From Leifsonia virtsii (GTDB taxonomy: Bacteria > Actinomycetota > Actinomycetes > Actinomycetales > Microbacteriaceae): a stretch of 64,000 nucleotides of DNA. Position numbers and translations under genes: made by a program. Below the pieces are notes generated by a model. The model was not told where the DNA came from. It ran no database searches and saw only the letters and a program-made list of their open reading frames with translations. Each line of letters opens with the position of its first letter. Position 1 is the first letter of the stretch. The stretch is from positions 1,141,632-1,205,631 of the forward strand of contig NZ_JAROCB010000001.1 of assembly GCF_030433675.1 (NCBI RefSeq), read 5' to 3'. This document shows, in pieces, positions 42,060 through 49,678 of the stretch.

Positions 42060-42432
42060 GGTCTCCCCCCTCTGCGGCCCCGCCGCCGCGTCCAGCGCCC
42101 CGTCCTCGACGGTCTGGGGCTCGGTACGCGCACGCTCGGAACTCACCCCGCTAACGTACCAATTCACACCAGGCTGCGTAGCCCCCGCGCGTAAGGAAGA
42201 GGCCGCTTTCCGCACCTCTTAAAACCCTGTGAGGAACATAACGACCCCCTAACGACATCCGTCAACCCCTGCCCCCGCACGGGGGCCGTCGGTATTCTGG
42301 CGGAGGCATGAAGGGGTGTCGAAACGCGTAAGCGCGGATGAATCCTGGGTGAACCTCTCCCGGGCGCAGGCCGACGGCGACCGAAGAGGCGCCGCCACCG
42401 GTCTGGTTCGCGTCGACTCAAGGAGATTGATT
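42060..42432. other. Intergenic region with promoter, GC hairpin and short leader ORF
   Basis: This 373-nt gap separates the ABC ATPase (minus) from the nucleotidyltransferase (plus). It holds an inverted pair CCCCCGCACGGGGG near 42272-42285, a TATTCT -10 candidate at 42293-42298, a ribosome site GGCGGAGGC and a seven-codon ORF MKGCRNA at 42308-42331 (TAA), and then about 100 nt of leader with no further clear structure up to the AGGAG at 42421. The first 100 nt (next to the ATPase) may encode an N-terminal extension of that gene if the GTG at 42152 is used. Confidence 0.5.
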
Positions 42433-43125
42433 GTGACGACCCAGGTAGTGATTCTCGCCGCCGGCATGGGCAGCCGGCTCGGACGGAGCCTCCCGAAGCC
42501 GCTGACCGAGCTGAGCGACGGCCGCACGATCATGCAGCAGCAGTTCGACAACATCCACGCGGCCTTCGGCAAGGACGTCCAGGTCACGATCGTCGTCGGC
42601 TACAAGCTCGAGCACATCATCGAGGCGTTCCCCGACGCCGAGTTCGTCTACAACGAGCAGTACGACCAGACCAACACCTCCAAGAGCCTCATGCGCGCCC
42701 TGCAGGCCTCGGGCCCCGGCGGCGTGCTGTGGATGAACGGCGACGTCGTCTTCGACCCGGCCGTGCTCGTCCGCGGCGCCGCGAACGTGGCTCGCGACCA
42801 GACCTTCGTCACCGTCAACACCTCGTCGGTCGCCGACGAGGAGGTCAAGTACACCACCGGCACCGAGGGCTTCATCCAGGAGCTCTCCAAGACCGTGAAG
42901 AACGGTCTCGGCGAGGCCGTCGGCATCAACTACGTCTCCTCGAAGGACAAGGCCACCCTGCTGCGCCAGCTGCAGCGCGTCGGCGACCAGGATTACTTCG
43001 AGCGCGGCATCGAGCTCGCCATCGAGCAGGACCGCATGCTGGTCGAGCCGGTCGACATCTCCGACCTGTACGCGGTCGAGGTCGACTTCCAGGAGGACCT
43101 GGAGCGCGCGAATCTTTTCGTATAG
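42433..43125 (+). CDS. LicC-like nucleotidyltransferase (sugar/phosphocholine-phosphate cytidylyltransferase type)
   Basis: A 230-residue Rossmann-like nucleotidyltransferase: LAAGMGSRLGRSLPKPL (about 8-24) is the NTP-binding loop, YDQTNTSKSLMRAL near 77-90 recalls LicC/phosphocholine cytidylyltransferases, and LWMNGDVVFDP near 99-109 holds the metal-binding Asp. The GTG at 42433 has an AGGAG site 7 nt upstream. It lies ahead of a TagG/TagH-like exporter, so it probably activates a building block (CDP- or NDP-linked) for a secreted polymer. The exact substrate is open. Confidence 0.85.
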   Translation: MTTQVVILAAGMGSRLGRSLPKPLTELSDGRTIMQQQFDNIHAAFGKDVQVTIVVGYKLEHIIEAFPDAEFVYNEQYDQTNTSKSLMRALQASGPGGVLWMNGDVVFDPAVLVRGAANVARDQTFVTVNTSSVADEEVKYTTGTEGFIQELSKTVKNGLGEAVGINYVSSKDKATLLRQLQRVGDQDYFERGIELAIEQDRMLVEPVDISDLYAVEVDFQEDLERANLFV

Positions 43126-43175
43126 TCGAAGCCGCGTGAGCACTCACGCAGTTTCGATCAATACGATGGGTTGCC

Positions 43176-44060
43176 GTGACCAGTATCCCGACTGAGGTGC
43201 GCCCTGCGCAGCGTTCCCGCTTCACGCGGTACCGGCACTCCCTGTGGCTGCTGACCAAGCGCGACCTGAGCGTCCGCTACTCCACCAGCGCCCTCGGCTA
43301 CCTGTGGTCGATCCTCGACCCGCTGGTGATGAGCCTGATCTACTGGTTCGTCTTCACGGTCATCTTCCACCGGTCGGTCGGCGAGAACCCCTACATCGTC
43401 TTCCTGCTTGCGGCCCTGCTGCCGTGGATGTGGTTCAACGGGGCGGTGTCGGACAGCACCCGCGCGTACATCCGCGAGGCGAAGCTGATCCGCTCGACGA
43501 TGATCCCGCGCACCATCTGGGTGAACCGGATCGTCGCGTCGAAGGGCATCGAGTTCCTGCTCTCGCTCCCGGTGCTCGCCGTGTTCGCGATCTTCACCGG
43601 GGCGCGGGTGAACGTCGACATCCTGCTGTTCCCGCTGGCGATCCTGATCCAGACGGTGCTGACCGTCGGCGTCGGGCTCATCGTGGCACCGCTCGTCGTG
43701 TTCTTCCGCGACCTGGAGCGCGCGGTGAAGCTGGCGCTGCGGTTCCTCTTCTACGCCTCCCCGATCATCTACAGCGCCCGCGACCTGCCGGGCGGCTGTG
43801 GCGGAGGCGTCGCGGCGAAGCACTGCGCGGCCTATGTGGCGACGCACCCCGGCGCGCAGACGGACGTGCTGTTCTCGCTGCATTTCTGGTCGGCGTTCAA
43901 CCCCCTGACGGGCATCTTCAGCCTGTACCGGGCGGCGTTCTTCCCGGAGGAGCTGGACTGGTTCCTGGTCGGCGTGAGCGCGGCGATGTCGCTCGTCCTG
44001 CTCGGGATCGGCTGGGCCGTGTTCAAGCGCTTCGAGCGCGACGTGCTGAAGGAGATCTGA
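43176..44060 (+). CDS. Polysaccharide/teichoic-acid ABC transporter permease (TagG/Wzm-like)
   Basis: A 294-residue ABC-2 permease with six spans. Typical features: cytoplasmic start with LLTKRDLSVRYSTSALGYLWSILDPL (about 28-53), PWMWFNGAV, and the STMIPRTIWVNRIV loop; the region before the last two spans carries two Cys (GGCGGGVAAKHCAAY) in an outer loop. TACGAT lies 8 nt before the GTG (43162-43167), suggesting leaderless initiation. The ATPase starts immediately after the stop. It exports lipid-linked glycan or teichoic-acid-like polymer. Confidence 0.9.
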   Translation: MTSIPTEVRPAQRSRFTRYRHSLWLLTKRDLSVRYSTSALGYLWSILDPLVMSLIYWFVFTVIFHRSVGENPYIVFLLAALLPWMWFNGAVSDSTRAYIREAKLIRSTMIPRTIWVNRIVASKGIEFLLSLPVLAVFAIFTGARVNVDILLFPLAILIQTVLTVGVGLIVAPLVVFFRDLERAVKLALRFLFYASPIIYSARDLPGGCGGGVAAKHCAAYVATHPGAQTDVLFSLHFWSAFNPLTGIFSLYRAAFFPEELDWFLVGVSAAMSLVLLGIGWAVFKRFERDVLKEI

Positions 44061-44795
44061 GTGGCACCGGTCATCGCGGTCGACGGCCTCGGCGTGCGCT
44101 TCCGCCGCAACCGCGGCGCTCGGCGCTCGTTCAAGGACCTGTTCTCGTCCCGGCAGCGCCGGTCGCGCCCGGACGACTTCTGGGCGCTCCGCGACGTCAG
44201 CTTCGATGTGCAGCCCGGTGAGGCGATCGGCGTGGTCGGCCGCAACGGCCAGGGCAAGTCGACGCTGCTGAAGCTCGTGGCGGGCGTGATGCTCCCCGAC
44301 GAGGGCTCCGTGAAGGTCACCGAGGGCGTCGCTCCCCTGATCGAGATCACCGGCGGGTTCGTCGACGACCTCACCGTGCGCGACAACGTCTACCTGACGG
44401 CGGGCCTGCACGGGATGTCGCGGTCGGAGATCGACGGGCGCTTCGACGACATCATCGACTTCGCCGAGATCGGCGACTTCGTCGACACCCCGTACAAGCA
44501 CCTCTCCAGCGGCATGAAGGTGCGCATCGCGTTCTCCGTGATCGCGCAGCTGGAGGAGCCGGTGCTGCTGGTGGACGAGGTGCTCGCGGTCGGCGACCGC
44601 GGCTTCCGGGAGAAGTGCTATCGCCGGATCGAGGAGCTGCTGGCGGGCGGGCGGACCCTGTTCTTCGTCTCGCACAACGAGAAGGACCTGCGCCGGTTCT
44701 GCCAGCGCGGGCTCTACCTCGACAAGGGGTCGCTGGTGCTCGACGGGCCGATCGACGACGTGCTGTCGCTTTACAACGCCGACTACGGCAGCTGA
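44061..44795 (+). CDS. Polysaccharide/teichoic-acid ABC transporter ATPase (TagH/Wzt-like)
   Basis: A 244-residue ATPase. Walker A GRNGQGKST near 62-70, signature HLSSGMKVRIAFSV near 149-162, Walker B VLLVDEVLAVGD near 170-181, FVSHNEKD. The LSSGM signature and EVLAVGD are specific to the KpsT/Wzt/TagH group. No C-terminal carbohydrate-binding domain, so it is the short type. It starts at the GTG directly after the permease stop with AAGGAG 7 nt upstream. Confidence 0.93.
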   Translation: MAPVIAVDGLGVRFRRNRGARRSFKDLFSSRQRRSRPDDFWALRDVSFDVQPGEAIGVVGRNGQGKSTLLKLVAGVMLPDEGSVKVTEGVAPLIEITGGFVDDLTVRDNVYLTAGLHGMSRSEIDGRFDDIIDFAEIGDFVDTPYKHLSSGMKVRIAFSVIAQLEEPVLLVDEVLAVGDRGFREKCYRRIEELLAGGRTLFFVSHNEKDLRRFCQRGLYLDKGSLVLDGPIDDVLSLYNADYGS

Positions 44796-44932
44796 GTCGC
44801 CCCCGCGGGCCGTGCCTTCTCCACAGCGCCGAAAGGTGTCCACAGAAGAGATTTCGGCGAGTTATCCCCGGAAGTGGCATATGTGCCCGATTCCGGGCCG
44901 AGAGCGTCGGAGGGGCTGGTTAGCGTCATCGC

Positions 44933-45250
44933 ATGAATCGACTCCGCTTTCTCCGCAGCCCTTCGCCCGCACCCCGTCCGCGCCGTTTCGCGTACCCCGT
45001 CCCCTGGCGCGTCGACCGTTCGACGGCGCCCCATCTCCGGCTCGTGAACGCCGGCCGTGAGCCGCTCAGCGGCGTCACCGTGAGCGTCTCCGGCGGCTCC
45101 CGGCTGCGTGTGAGCGGCCCGAGCTCCGTCCGGCCCGGCGAGGCGGTGCGCGCCAGCATCTCCGGCCCTGACCCCGAGCGCGACACCGTCCTGGTCGTGC
45201 GGTGGTTCCCGCCGGACGGCCGCGAGTACCTCTGGCAGATCAGCCTCTGA
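44933..45250 (+). CDS. Hypothetical protein with Ig/CARDB-like strand pattern
   Basis: A 105-residue protein: an Arg/Pro-rich start (RSPSPAPRPRR), then a run of strands (APHLRLVNAGREPLSGVTVSV, SGGSRLRVSGPSSVRPGEAVR, ERDTVLVVRWFPPDGREYLW). The alternating pattern with a RPGE turn resembles a single immunoglobulin/CARDB-type domain, but without a signal peptide. A TAGCGT box 6 nt upstream (44921-44926) implies a leaderless mRNA. The upstream 130 nt hold three DnaA-box-like 9-mers. Function unknown. Confidence 0.65.
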   Translation: MNRLRFLRSPSPAPRPRRFAYPVPWRVDRSTAPHLRLVNAGREPLSGVTVSVSGGSRLRVSGPSSVRPGEAVRASISGPDPERDTVLVVRWFPPDGREYLWQISL

Positions 45251-45397
45251 CGGCGTTCCTCGGGCCGCCGGTCCCGGCCGCCCGAGGACGCCCCAATTGC
45301 CTGCAACGCTGGCATTTCCGGTCGGTGATGCGCGAGGTCCGCGACGCGTGGCCCAGCCGCTCTGGAGTCCCGTCCAGGCCGGCCCTTGACTGGGAGC

Positions 45398-45712
45398 ATG
45401 AACAACACGGCCGAACCGGCGGCCAAGCTGCTCGGCGAGCGCATCAGACACGTTCGCATCCAGCTGGGCCTCAGCCAGGAGGCGATCGCCAGCCTCGCCG
45501 CCATTCACGTCACCAACTACGGGAAGATCGAGCGCGGCAACGCCAACCCGAGCCTGCTCACGATCGTGCGGATCGCCGCGGTGCTCGGCACCGACGTCGC
45601 GACGCTGACCAAGGACATCACGCGGGAGCACCTGCCCGAGGGCGTCCGTGTGCTCGCGGCGCAGGAGTTCCTCGCCGAGCGCCGGCGTCGGTCCCGCCGC
45701 TCCAAGACCTGA
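45398..45712 (+). CDS. Xre-family helix-turn-helix protein
   Basis: A 104-residue regulator: the HTH_3 domain (about 10-67) reads LGERIRHVRIQLGLSQEAIASLAAIHVTNYGKIERG and SLLTIVRIAAVLGTDVATL; a helical, Arg-rich C-terminus follows (ERRRRSRRSK). The ATG at 45398 is preferred to the TTG at 45386. It stands alone in a 530-nt region between the polymer exporter and the next membrane protein; regulated genes unknown. Confidence 0.85.
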   Translation: MNNTAEPAAKLLGERIRHVRIQLGLSQEAIASLAAIHVTNYGKIERGNANPSLLTIVRIAAVLGTDVATLTKDITREHLPEGVRVLAAQEFLAERRRRSRRSKT

Positions 45713-45787
45713 CAGAGGCTGGGTGCTCCCCGCGAGCCCGCCGGGCGGCCGTCGACACCGCGGCAGAGCGGCCTACACTCTGTGGGG

Positions 45788-46765
45788 ATGGCCAAGAAAC
45801 AGCAACCGATCATCTCCGTCACCGGAGGCCCGGCGAAGGGCGGGGACACCCCGCGCGCCCTGGATGCGACGCTCGACCGCGTCCTCGCCATCCAGCGGCC
45901 CGTGGTGCTCGCGCACCTGCGCAGCATCCGCCGCCGGAACCCCGACGCCACCGCGGAGGAGCTCGCACGCATCCTGGAGCGGCGCTACATCGCCGCGGTG
46001 ACCAGCGGCGGCGCGGCGGTCGGTGCGACGGCCGTCATCCCGGCCATCGGGACCGGCGTGACGCTCGCGCTCTCCGGGGTCGAGACCGCCGGCTTCCTGG
46101 AGGCGACCGCGCTGTACGCCCAGTCCATGAGCGAGCTGCACGGCATCGCGGTCGACGACCCGGAGCGCGCGCGGGCGCTCGTGCTCACCATGATGCTCGG
46201 CCGAGAGGGCTCCGACCTGGTGCGCCAGCTCGCCGGGCAGTTCGGCGGCGGCGGCGTGACGCGCACGGCGTACTGGGGCGAGCTGGTGACCTCCAGCCTC
46301 CCCGCCATGGTGGTCGGGCCGCTGGTCGACAAGCTGAAGAGCACCTTCATCCGCCACTCCGCGGTGCGCGGCGGTGCGAGCATGCTGGCCCGCGCGATCC
46401 CGTTCGGGGTGGGCGCGGTCATCGGCGGCGCCGGGAACAACATCCTGGGCCGCCGCGTCGTGCAGAACGCCCGGCTCGGCTTCGGACCGGCGCCGCTGGT
46501 CATCCCGGAGTCGCTGACTCCCGTCGAGGGCCCCGGAGCGGTCCGTCGTCTCGGCTCGGCGACGGGCGGCGGCGTGGTGCGCCTCGGCCGTGCGACCGGC
46601 GAGCGCGCCGCGCGCGTGGGAAAGGCGCTGGGCTCGGCCGTGCCCCGGCGGACCAAGCGCGGCGCGGAGACGGAGGAAGCGCCGCGCGGGCCGCTCGCGC
46701 TCCCGCCGGCCTCGAGCGCCCCGGAGGACCCGGACACCGCGCTCCGCGCCGCCAGCGGCGAGTGA
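45788..46765 (+). CDS. Hypothetical membrane-associated protein with glycine-zipper segment
   Basis: A 325-residue protein. Residues about 25-55 are charged and helical (LDRVLAIQRPVVLAHLRSIRRR), then a Gly/Ala-rich hydrophobic stretch (about 68-105: AAVTSGGAAVGATAVIPAIGTGVTLALSG), an amphipathic helix with LVLTMMLGREGSDLVRQLAGQ, a second hydrophobic region (about 200-225: ARAIPFGVGAVIGGAGNNILG), and a basic, disordered C-terminus (about 255-325). TACACT lies 8 nt before the ATG (45774-45779), so it is probably leaderless. No family recognised with certainty. Confidence 0.7.
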   Translation: MAKKQQPIISVTGGPAKGGDTPRALDATLDRVLAIQRPVVLAHLRSIRRRNPDATAEELARILERRYIAAVTSGGAAVGATAVIPAIGTGVTLALSGVETAGFLEATALYAQSMSELHGIAVDDPERARALVLTMMLGREGSDLVRQLAGQFGGGGVTRTAYWGELVTSSLPAMVVGPLVDKLKSTFIRHSAVRGGASMLARAIPFGVGAVIGGAGNNILGRRVVQNARLGFGPAPLVIPESLTPVEGPGAVRRLGSATGGGVVRLGRATGERAARVGKALGSAVPRRTKRGAETEEAPRGPLALPPASSAPEDPDTALRAASGE

Positions 46766-46777
46766 GCGCGTGTCGGG

Positions 46778-47662
46778 TCAGATGACCGGCGGCCGCCCGG
46801 CTGCGGTCATCCGGGCGACGGTGCGCCAGCGCAGCGGGCGACGCTCGCCCGGATCGGCGCGCCAGCCCTCGGCCCAGCCGCCGAACCAGGCTCGCAGCAC
46901 CGCGGGCTTGCGGAACCACCGCAGCAGCTGGATGCCGGTCCACGACCCGACGTAGAGCGGGACGAGCACGGCAGGCAGGTTGCGGCGGGCGAGCCAGACC
47001 CGGTTCCGCGCGTTGAGCCGGTAATAGTACGAGTGCCGCGTCGGCGACACGGACGGGTGCTCCGCCACCAGGTCGCCCGCGTACCAGACGCGCTTGCCCT
47101 GGTCCCACACCTTCCAGGCCAGGTCGATGCCCTCGTGCGCGTAGAAGAACGGGTCCGCCCAGCCGCCCGCGCGTTCGAACACCTCCCGCGGGAGCACCAC
47201 GGCCGCCTCCAGCACGGCGAACACGTTGCTGGAGCGCTCCGGGTCGCCCTTGCGGATGCGCGGGATCCAGCGCCGCGGCGACGGCGAGCCGTCGGGCACG
47301 CGCAGGCGGGGCTGCAGCATCCCGATGCCCGGATCCGCCTGCAGCTTGGCGACGGCGTCGGCCAGGAACGTGGGCGACGGGATGTCGGCGTCGTCGTCGA
47401 GGAAGAACAGCCACTCCCCCGTGACGAGCGGGACGCCCGCGTTGCGTCCGGCCGGGATGCCGACGTTCTCCGGCAGCGCCAGGGTGCGCACGCCCTCCGG
47501 GAGTGCCGGGTCGGCCGTCGCCGGATCCCAGCCGTTGCCCACCACGACGATGTCGGTGGTGACGCCGTGCTGGGCGAGCACCGAGTCCACGCCGCGGCGC
47601 AGCTCGGCCGGCCGGGCGCCCTGTGTGAGCACCACGACCGCGACGGCCGGCTGGTCAGCCAC
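46778..47662 (-). CDS. Family 2 glycosyltransferase
   Basis: A 294-residue GT-A enzyme: VVVLTQGARPAELRRGVDSVL at the start, nucleotide-sugar region PENVGIPAGRNAGVPLVTGEWLFFLDDDADIPSP (DDD near 90-92), acceptor domain with FYAHEGIDLAWKVWDQGKRVWY. C-terminal hydrophobic segments (about 228-250) suggest membrane association. Its start overlaps the CDP-alcohol phosphotransferase stop by 8 nt. Last gene of a three-gene operon for a glycan or glycolipid. Confidence 0.9.
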   Translation of the reverse strand: MADQPAVAVVVLTQGARPAELRRGVDSVLAQHGVTTDIVVVGNGWDPATADPALPEGVRTLALPENVGIPAGRNAGVPLVTGEWLFFLDDDADIPSPTFLADAVAKLQADPGIGMLQPRLRVPDGSPSPRRWIPRIRKGDPERSSNVFAVLEAAVVLPREVFERAGGWADPFFYAHEGIDLAWKVWDQGKRVWYAGDLVAEHPSVSPTRHSYYYRLNARNRVWLARRNLPAVLVPLYVGSWTGIQLLRWFRKPAVLRAWFGGWAEGWRADPGERRPLRWRTVARMTAAGRPPVI

Positions 47663-48473
47663 GGACCCGCCGCGACGCCATGATGGTCACGAAGTGGCCG
47701 ATCAGCGCGAGGATCGACAGCGGCACGAGAGCGGACAGCAGGATGCGGTCGGCCAGCGTGGACCCGATGAACAGCCCGACGATCGAGAACACGAAGATCA
47801 GGATCGTCAGCTCGACCGAGTGGTACAGCCGGTGGAACGGCAGGAAGCGCGCAGCGCGGCGCAGCGTGGCGACGACGCCGTGGGTCGGCGCGTACTCCGA
47901 CTGCGTGTCGGCGAGCTTCGGCAGGCCCGCGTTCGCCCGGGCGACCCGCACCATGTCGTTGAGCGCCTTATTGAGCACGATCACGAGCGCCAGCAGGGTG
48001 CCGAGGTTCGTCCAGAGGAAGTCCTCCGGCGCCTGGAACGGGTAGCCGGCTGCGCGGATGCCGAGCACGATCGCGATCAGCGTCTCGGTCGAGTAGTGGC
48101 CGACGTTGTCGAGGAAGATGCCGGCGGGAGACGAGGTGCCGCGCCAGCGGGCCACCTCGCCGTCGCAGCAGTCGACCAGCATCTGCAGCTGGCCGAGCAC
48201 CAGCGCGAGGGCGGCGCCCGCGATGCCGGGGATCAGCAGGGAGGCGGCGGTCGCCCATCCCGTCAGGATCATCAGGCCGGTGACGCCGTTCGCCGAGATC
48301 GAGGTCTTCAGCAGGAACCAGGTCAGGTACGGCGAGAGGTTGCGCAGGTACAGCGACGCGGTCCAGTGCTCGGCGTTGCGGCGTCCGCGCACCTCCGGCG
48401 GCTGGGCGACGGCCCGGAGCTCGGCGATGGAGGTGGGGCGGGCGCCGTGTGCGGCTGCTCCGGGTGCGGACAT
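47655..48473 (-). CDS. CDP-alcohol phosphotransferase family protein with altered motif
   Basis: A 272-residue membrane enzyme. The signature is DCCDGEVARWRGTSSPAGIFLDNVGH: D101, D104, G105, A108-R109, G118, D122 are present, but the fourth Asp (catalytic base in the DxxDGxxAR...GxxxDxxxD motif) is His126. Six hydrophobic helices follow the N-terminal soluble part (about 1-50). Members transfer a phospho-alcohol from CDP-alcohol, for example in phosphatidylinositol or polyol-phosphate synthesis. Start at the ATG 48473 with GGTAGGC upstream, 2 nt after the first GT stop. Flanked by two GT2 genes. Confidence 0.85.
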   Translation of the reverse strand: MSAPGAAAHGARPTSIAELRAVAQPPEVRGRRNAEHWTASLYLRNLSPYLTWFLLKTSISANGVTGLMILTGWATAASLLIPGIAGAALALVLGQLQMLVDCCDGEVARWRGTSSPAGIFLDNVGHYSTETLIAIVLGIRAAGYPFQAPEDFLWTNLGTLLALVIVLNKALNDMVRVARANAGLPKLADTQSEYAPTHGVVATLRRAARFLPFHRLYHSVELTILIFVFSIVGLFIGSTLADRILLSALVPLSILALIGHFVTIMASRRVRG

Positions 48474-48475
48474 GC

Positions 48476-49519
48476 CTACCTTCCCGTGTGGGCTGTGATG
48501 TTGCGGGTGAGCGACAGGTATCCGAGGACGAAGCCGATCCCCCAGCTGAAGTGGATGCACGGCAAGACTACGAGAAACCAGAGGAACGGGCGAAAGCCGT
48601 CGCGCCGGCCCCAGACCAGGGCGGAGACGACCACGATGACGAGGTACAGCAGCGGCGCGGCGAAACCCCAGAGCAGCCACGGGGTCGCCCCGAGAGCCGC
48701 CTGCACGATCCCGGCGATGCCGAGCAGCGTGCCGACGGTGACGCCGATCACCATGACCGGAGGCGCGAAGTAGCGGAGGCCGTTCGAGGCGGGGAAGCGG
48801 CGGGCGAGCTCGCCGCGCCAGATGCCGGTGGAGAAGAACTGGCGCGCCAGGCGGTACAGGTTCGGCCGGGGACGGTAGGTCACCTTCAGCCGCGGCGTGA
48901 ACCAGACGGTGCCGCCGGCAGTGCGGATGCGGCGGTTCAGCTCCCAGTCCTGCCCGCGTTTGATCTCCTCGTCGAACAGGCCGACCTCGAGTAGCCGGTC
49001 ACGGCGGAAGACGCCGAGGTACACGGTCTCGGCAGGCCCCGCCTCGCCGCCGACGTGCAGCTTGGTGCCGCCGAGGCCGACCCTGCTGCCGTAGGCGCGC
49101 GCGACGGCGCGCTCGAAGTCGGTGGTGCCCTGCGCGTCCATCAGTCCGCCGACGTTGTCGGCGCCGGTCTCGAGCATGGTCTCGACCGCGATGCGGGCGT
49201 ACTCGGGCGGGAGGACGCTGTGGGCGTCGACGCGGATCACGATCGGGTACTGCGACTCCCGGATGGCCAGGTTGAGCCCCGCGGGCGTGGAGCCGACGAC
49301 GTTGTCCACGACGCGGATGCGGTCGTCGACGGCCGCCAGCTCCTCGACCAGTTCGGTGGTGCCGTCCATGCTCGGGCCGAGGGCGATGGTCACCTCGAAA
49401 GGCCCCGCGTAGTCCTGCGCCAGGAGGCTGTCGACGGCGGCGCGCACGTGGGTGACCTCGTTGAGCACGGGCATCACGTATGAGACACCGGGGAGGGTGT
49501 TCATGGCGGGGTCCGGCAT
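48476..49519 (-). CDS. Family 2 glycosyltransferase with C-terminal membrane spans
   Basis: A 347-residue enzyme, first of the operon. N-terminal GT2 domain: VSYVMPVLNEVTHVRAAVDSLL (about 12-33), donor-binding VIRVDAHSVLPPEYARI (DAH near 98-100), and EEIKRGQDWELNRRIRTAGGTVWF (the D/E-x-W acceptor motif). Three to four C-terminal spans (about 258-340). It resembles ExoA/succinoglycan-type transferases. Start ATG with AAGGA 5 nt upstream; a TAGGCT box (minus strand 49556-49551) lies 31 nt before it. Confidence 0.9.
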   Translation of the reverse strand: MPDPAMNTLPGVSYVMPVLNEVTHVRAAVDSLLAQDYAGPFEVTIALGPSMDGTTELVEELAAVDDRIRVVDNVVGSTPAGLNLAIRESQYPIVIRVDAHSVLPPEYARIAVETMLETGADNVGGLMDAQGTTDFERAVARAYGSRVGLGGTKLHVGGEAGPAETVYLGVFRRDRLLEVGLFDEEIKRGQDWELNRRIRTAGGTVWFTPRLKVTYRPRPNLYRLARQFFSTGIWRGELARRFPASNGLRYFAPPVMVIGVTVGTLLGIAGIVQAALGATPWLLWGFAAPLLYLVIVVVSALVWGRRDGFRPFLWFLVVLPCIHFSWGIGFVLGYLSLTRNITAHTGR

Positions 49520-49593
49520 CTGGTCCTTCGGTCGTACGGGTCGGCGTCGAGCCTATCAGCCGCCCCTGCGACGAGCCCGGGAGGAACGGCGGA

Positions 49594-49675
49594 GGGCCGC
49601 CCCGCGTGTGCGGGACGGCCCTCCGGGCGCTTCCGGGCCGCCCCGCGTGTGCGGGACGGCCCTCCGGGCGCTTCC
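49594..49675 (-). terminator. Perfect 41-bp tandem duplication of a GC hairpin after the HtrA gene
   Basis: Units 49594-49634 and 49635-49675 are identical. Each contains arms GGGCCGCCCCGC and GCGGGACGGCCC around GTGT (one mismatch). The pair starts 3 nt after the protease stop codon and probably acts as a double terminator; no T-run is present. Confidence 0.75.
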
Positions 49676-49678
49676 GGG

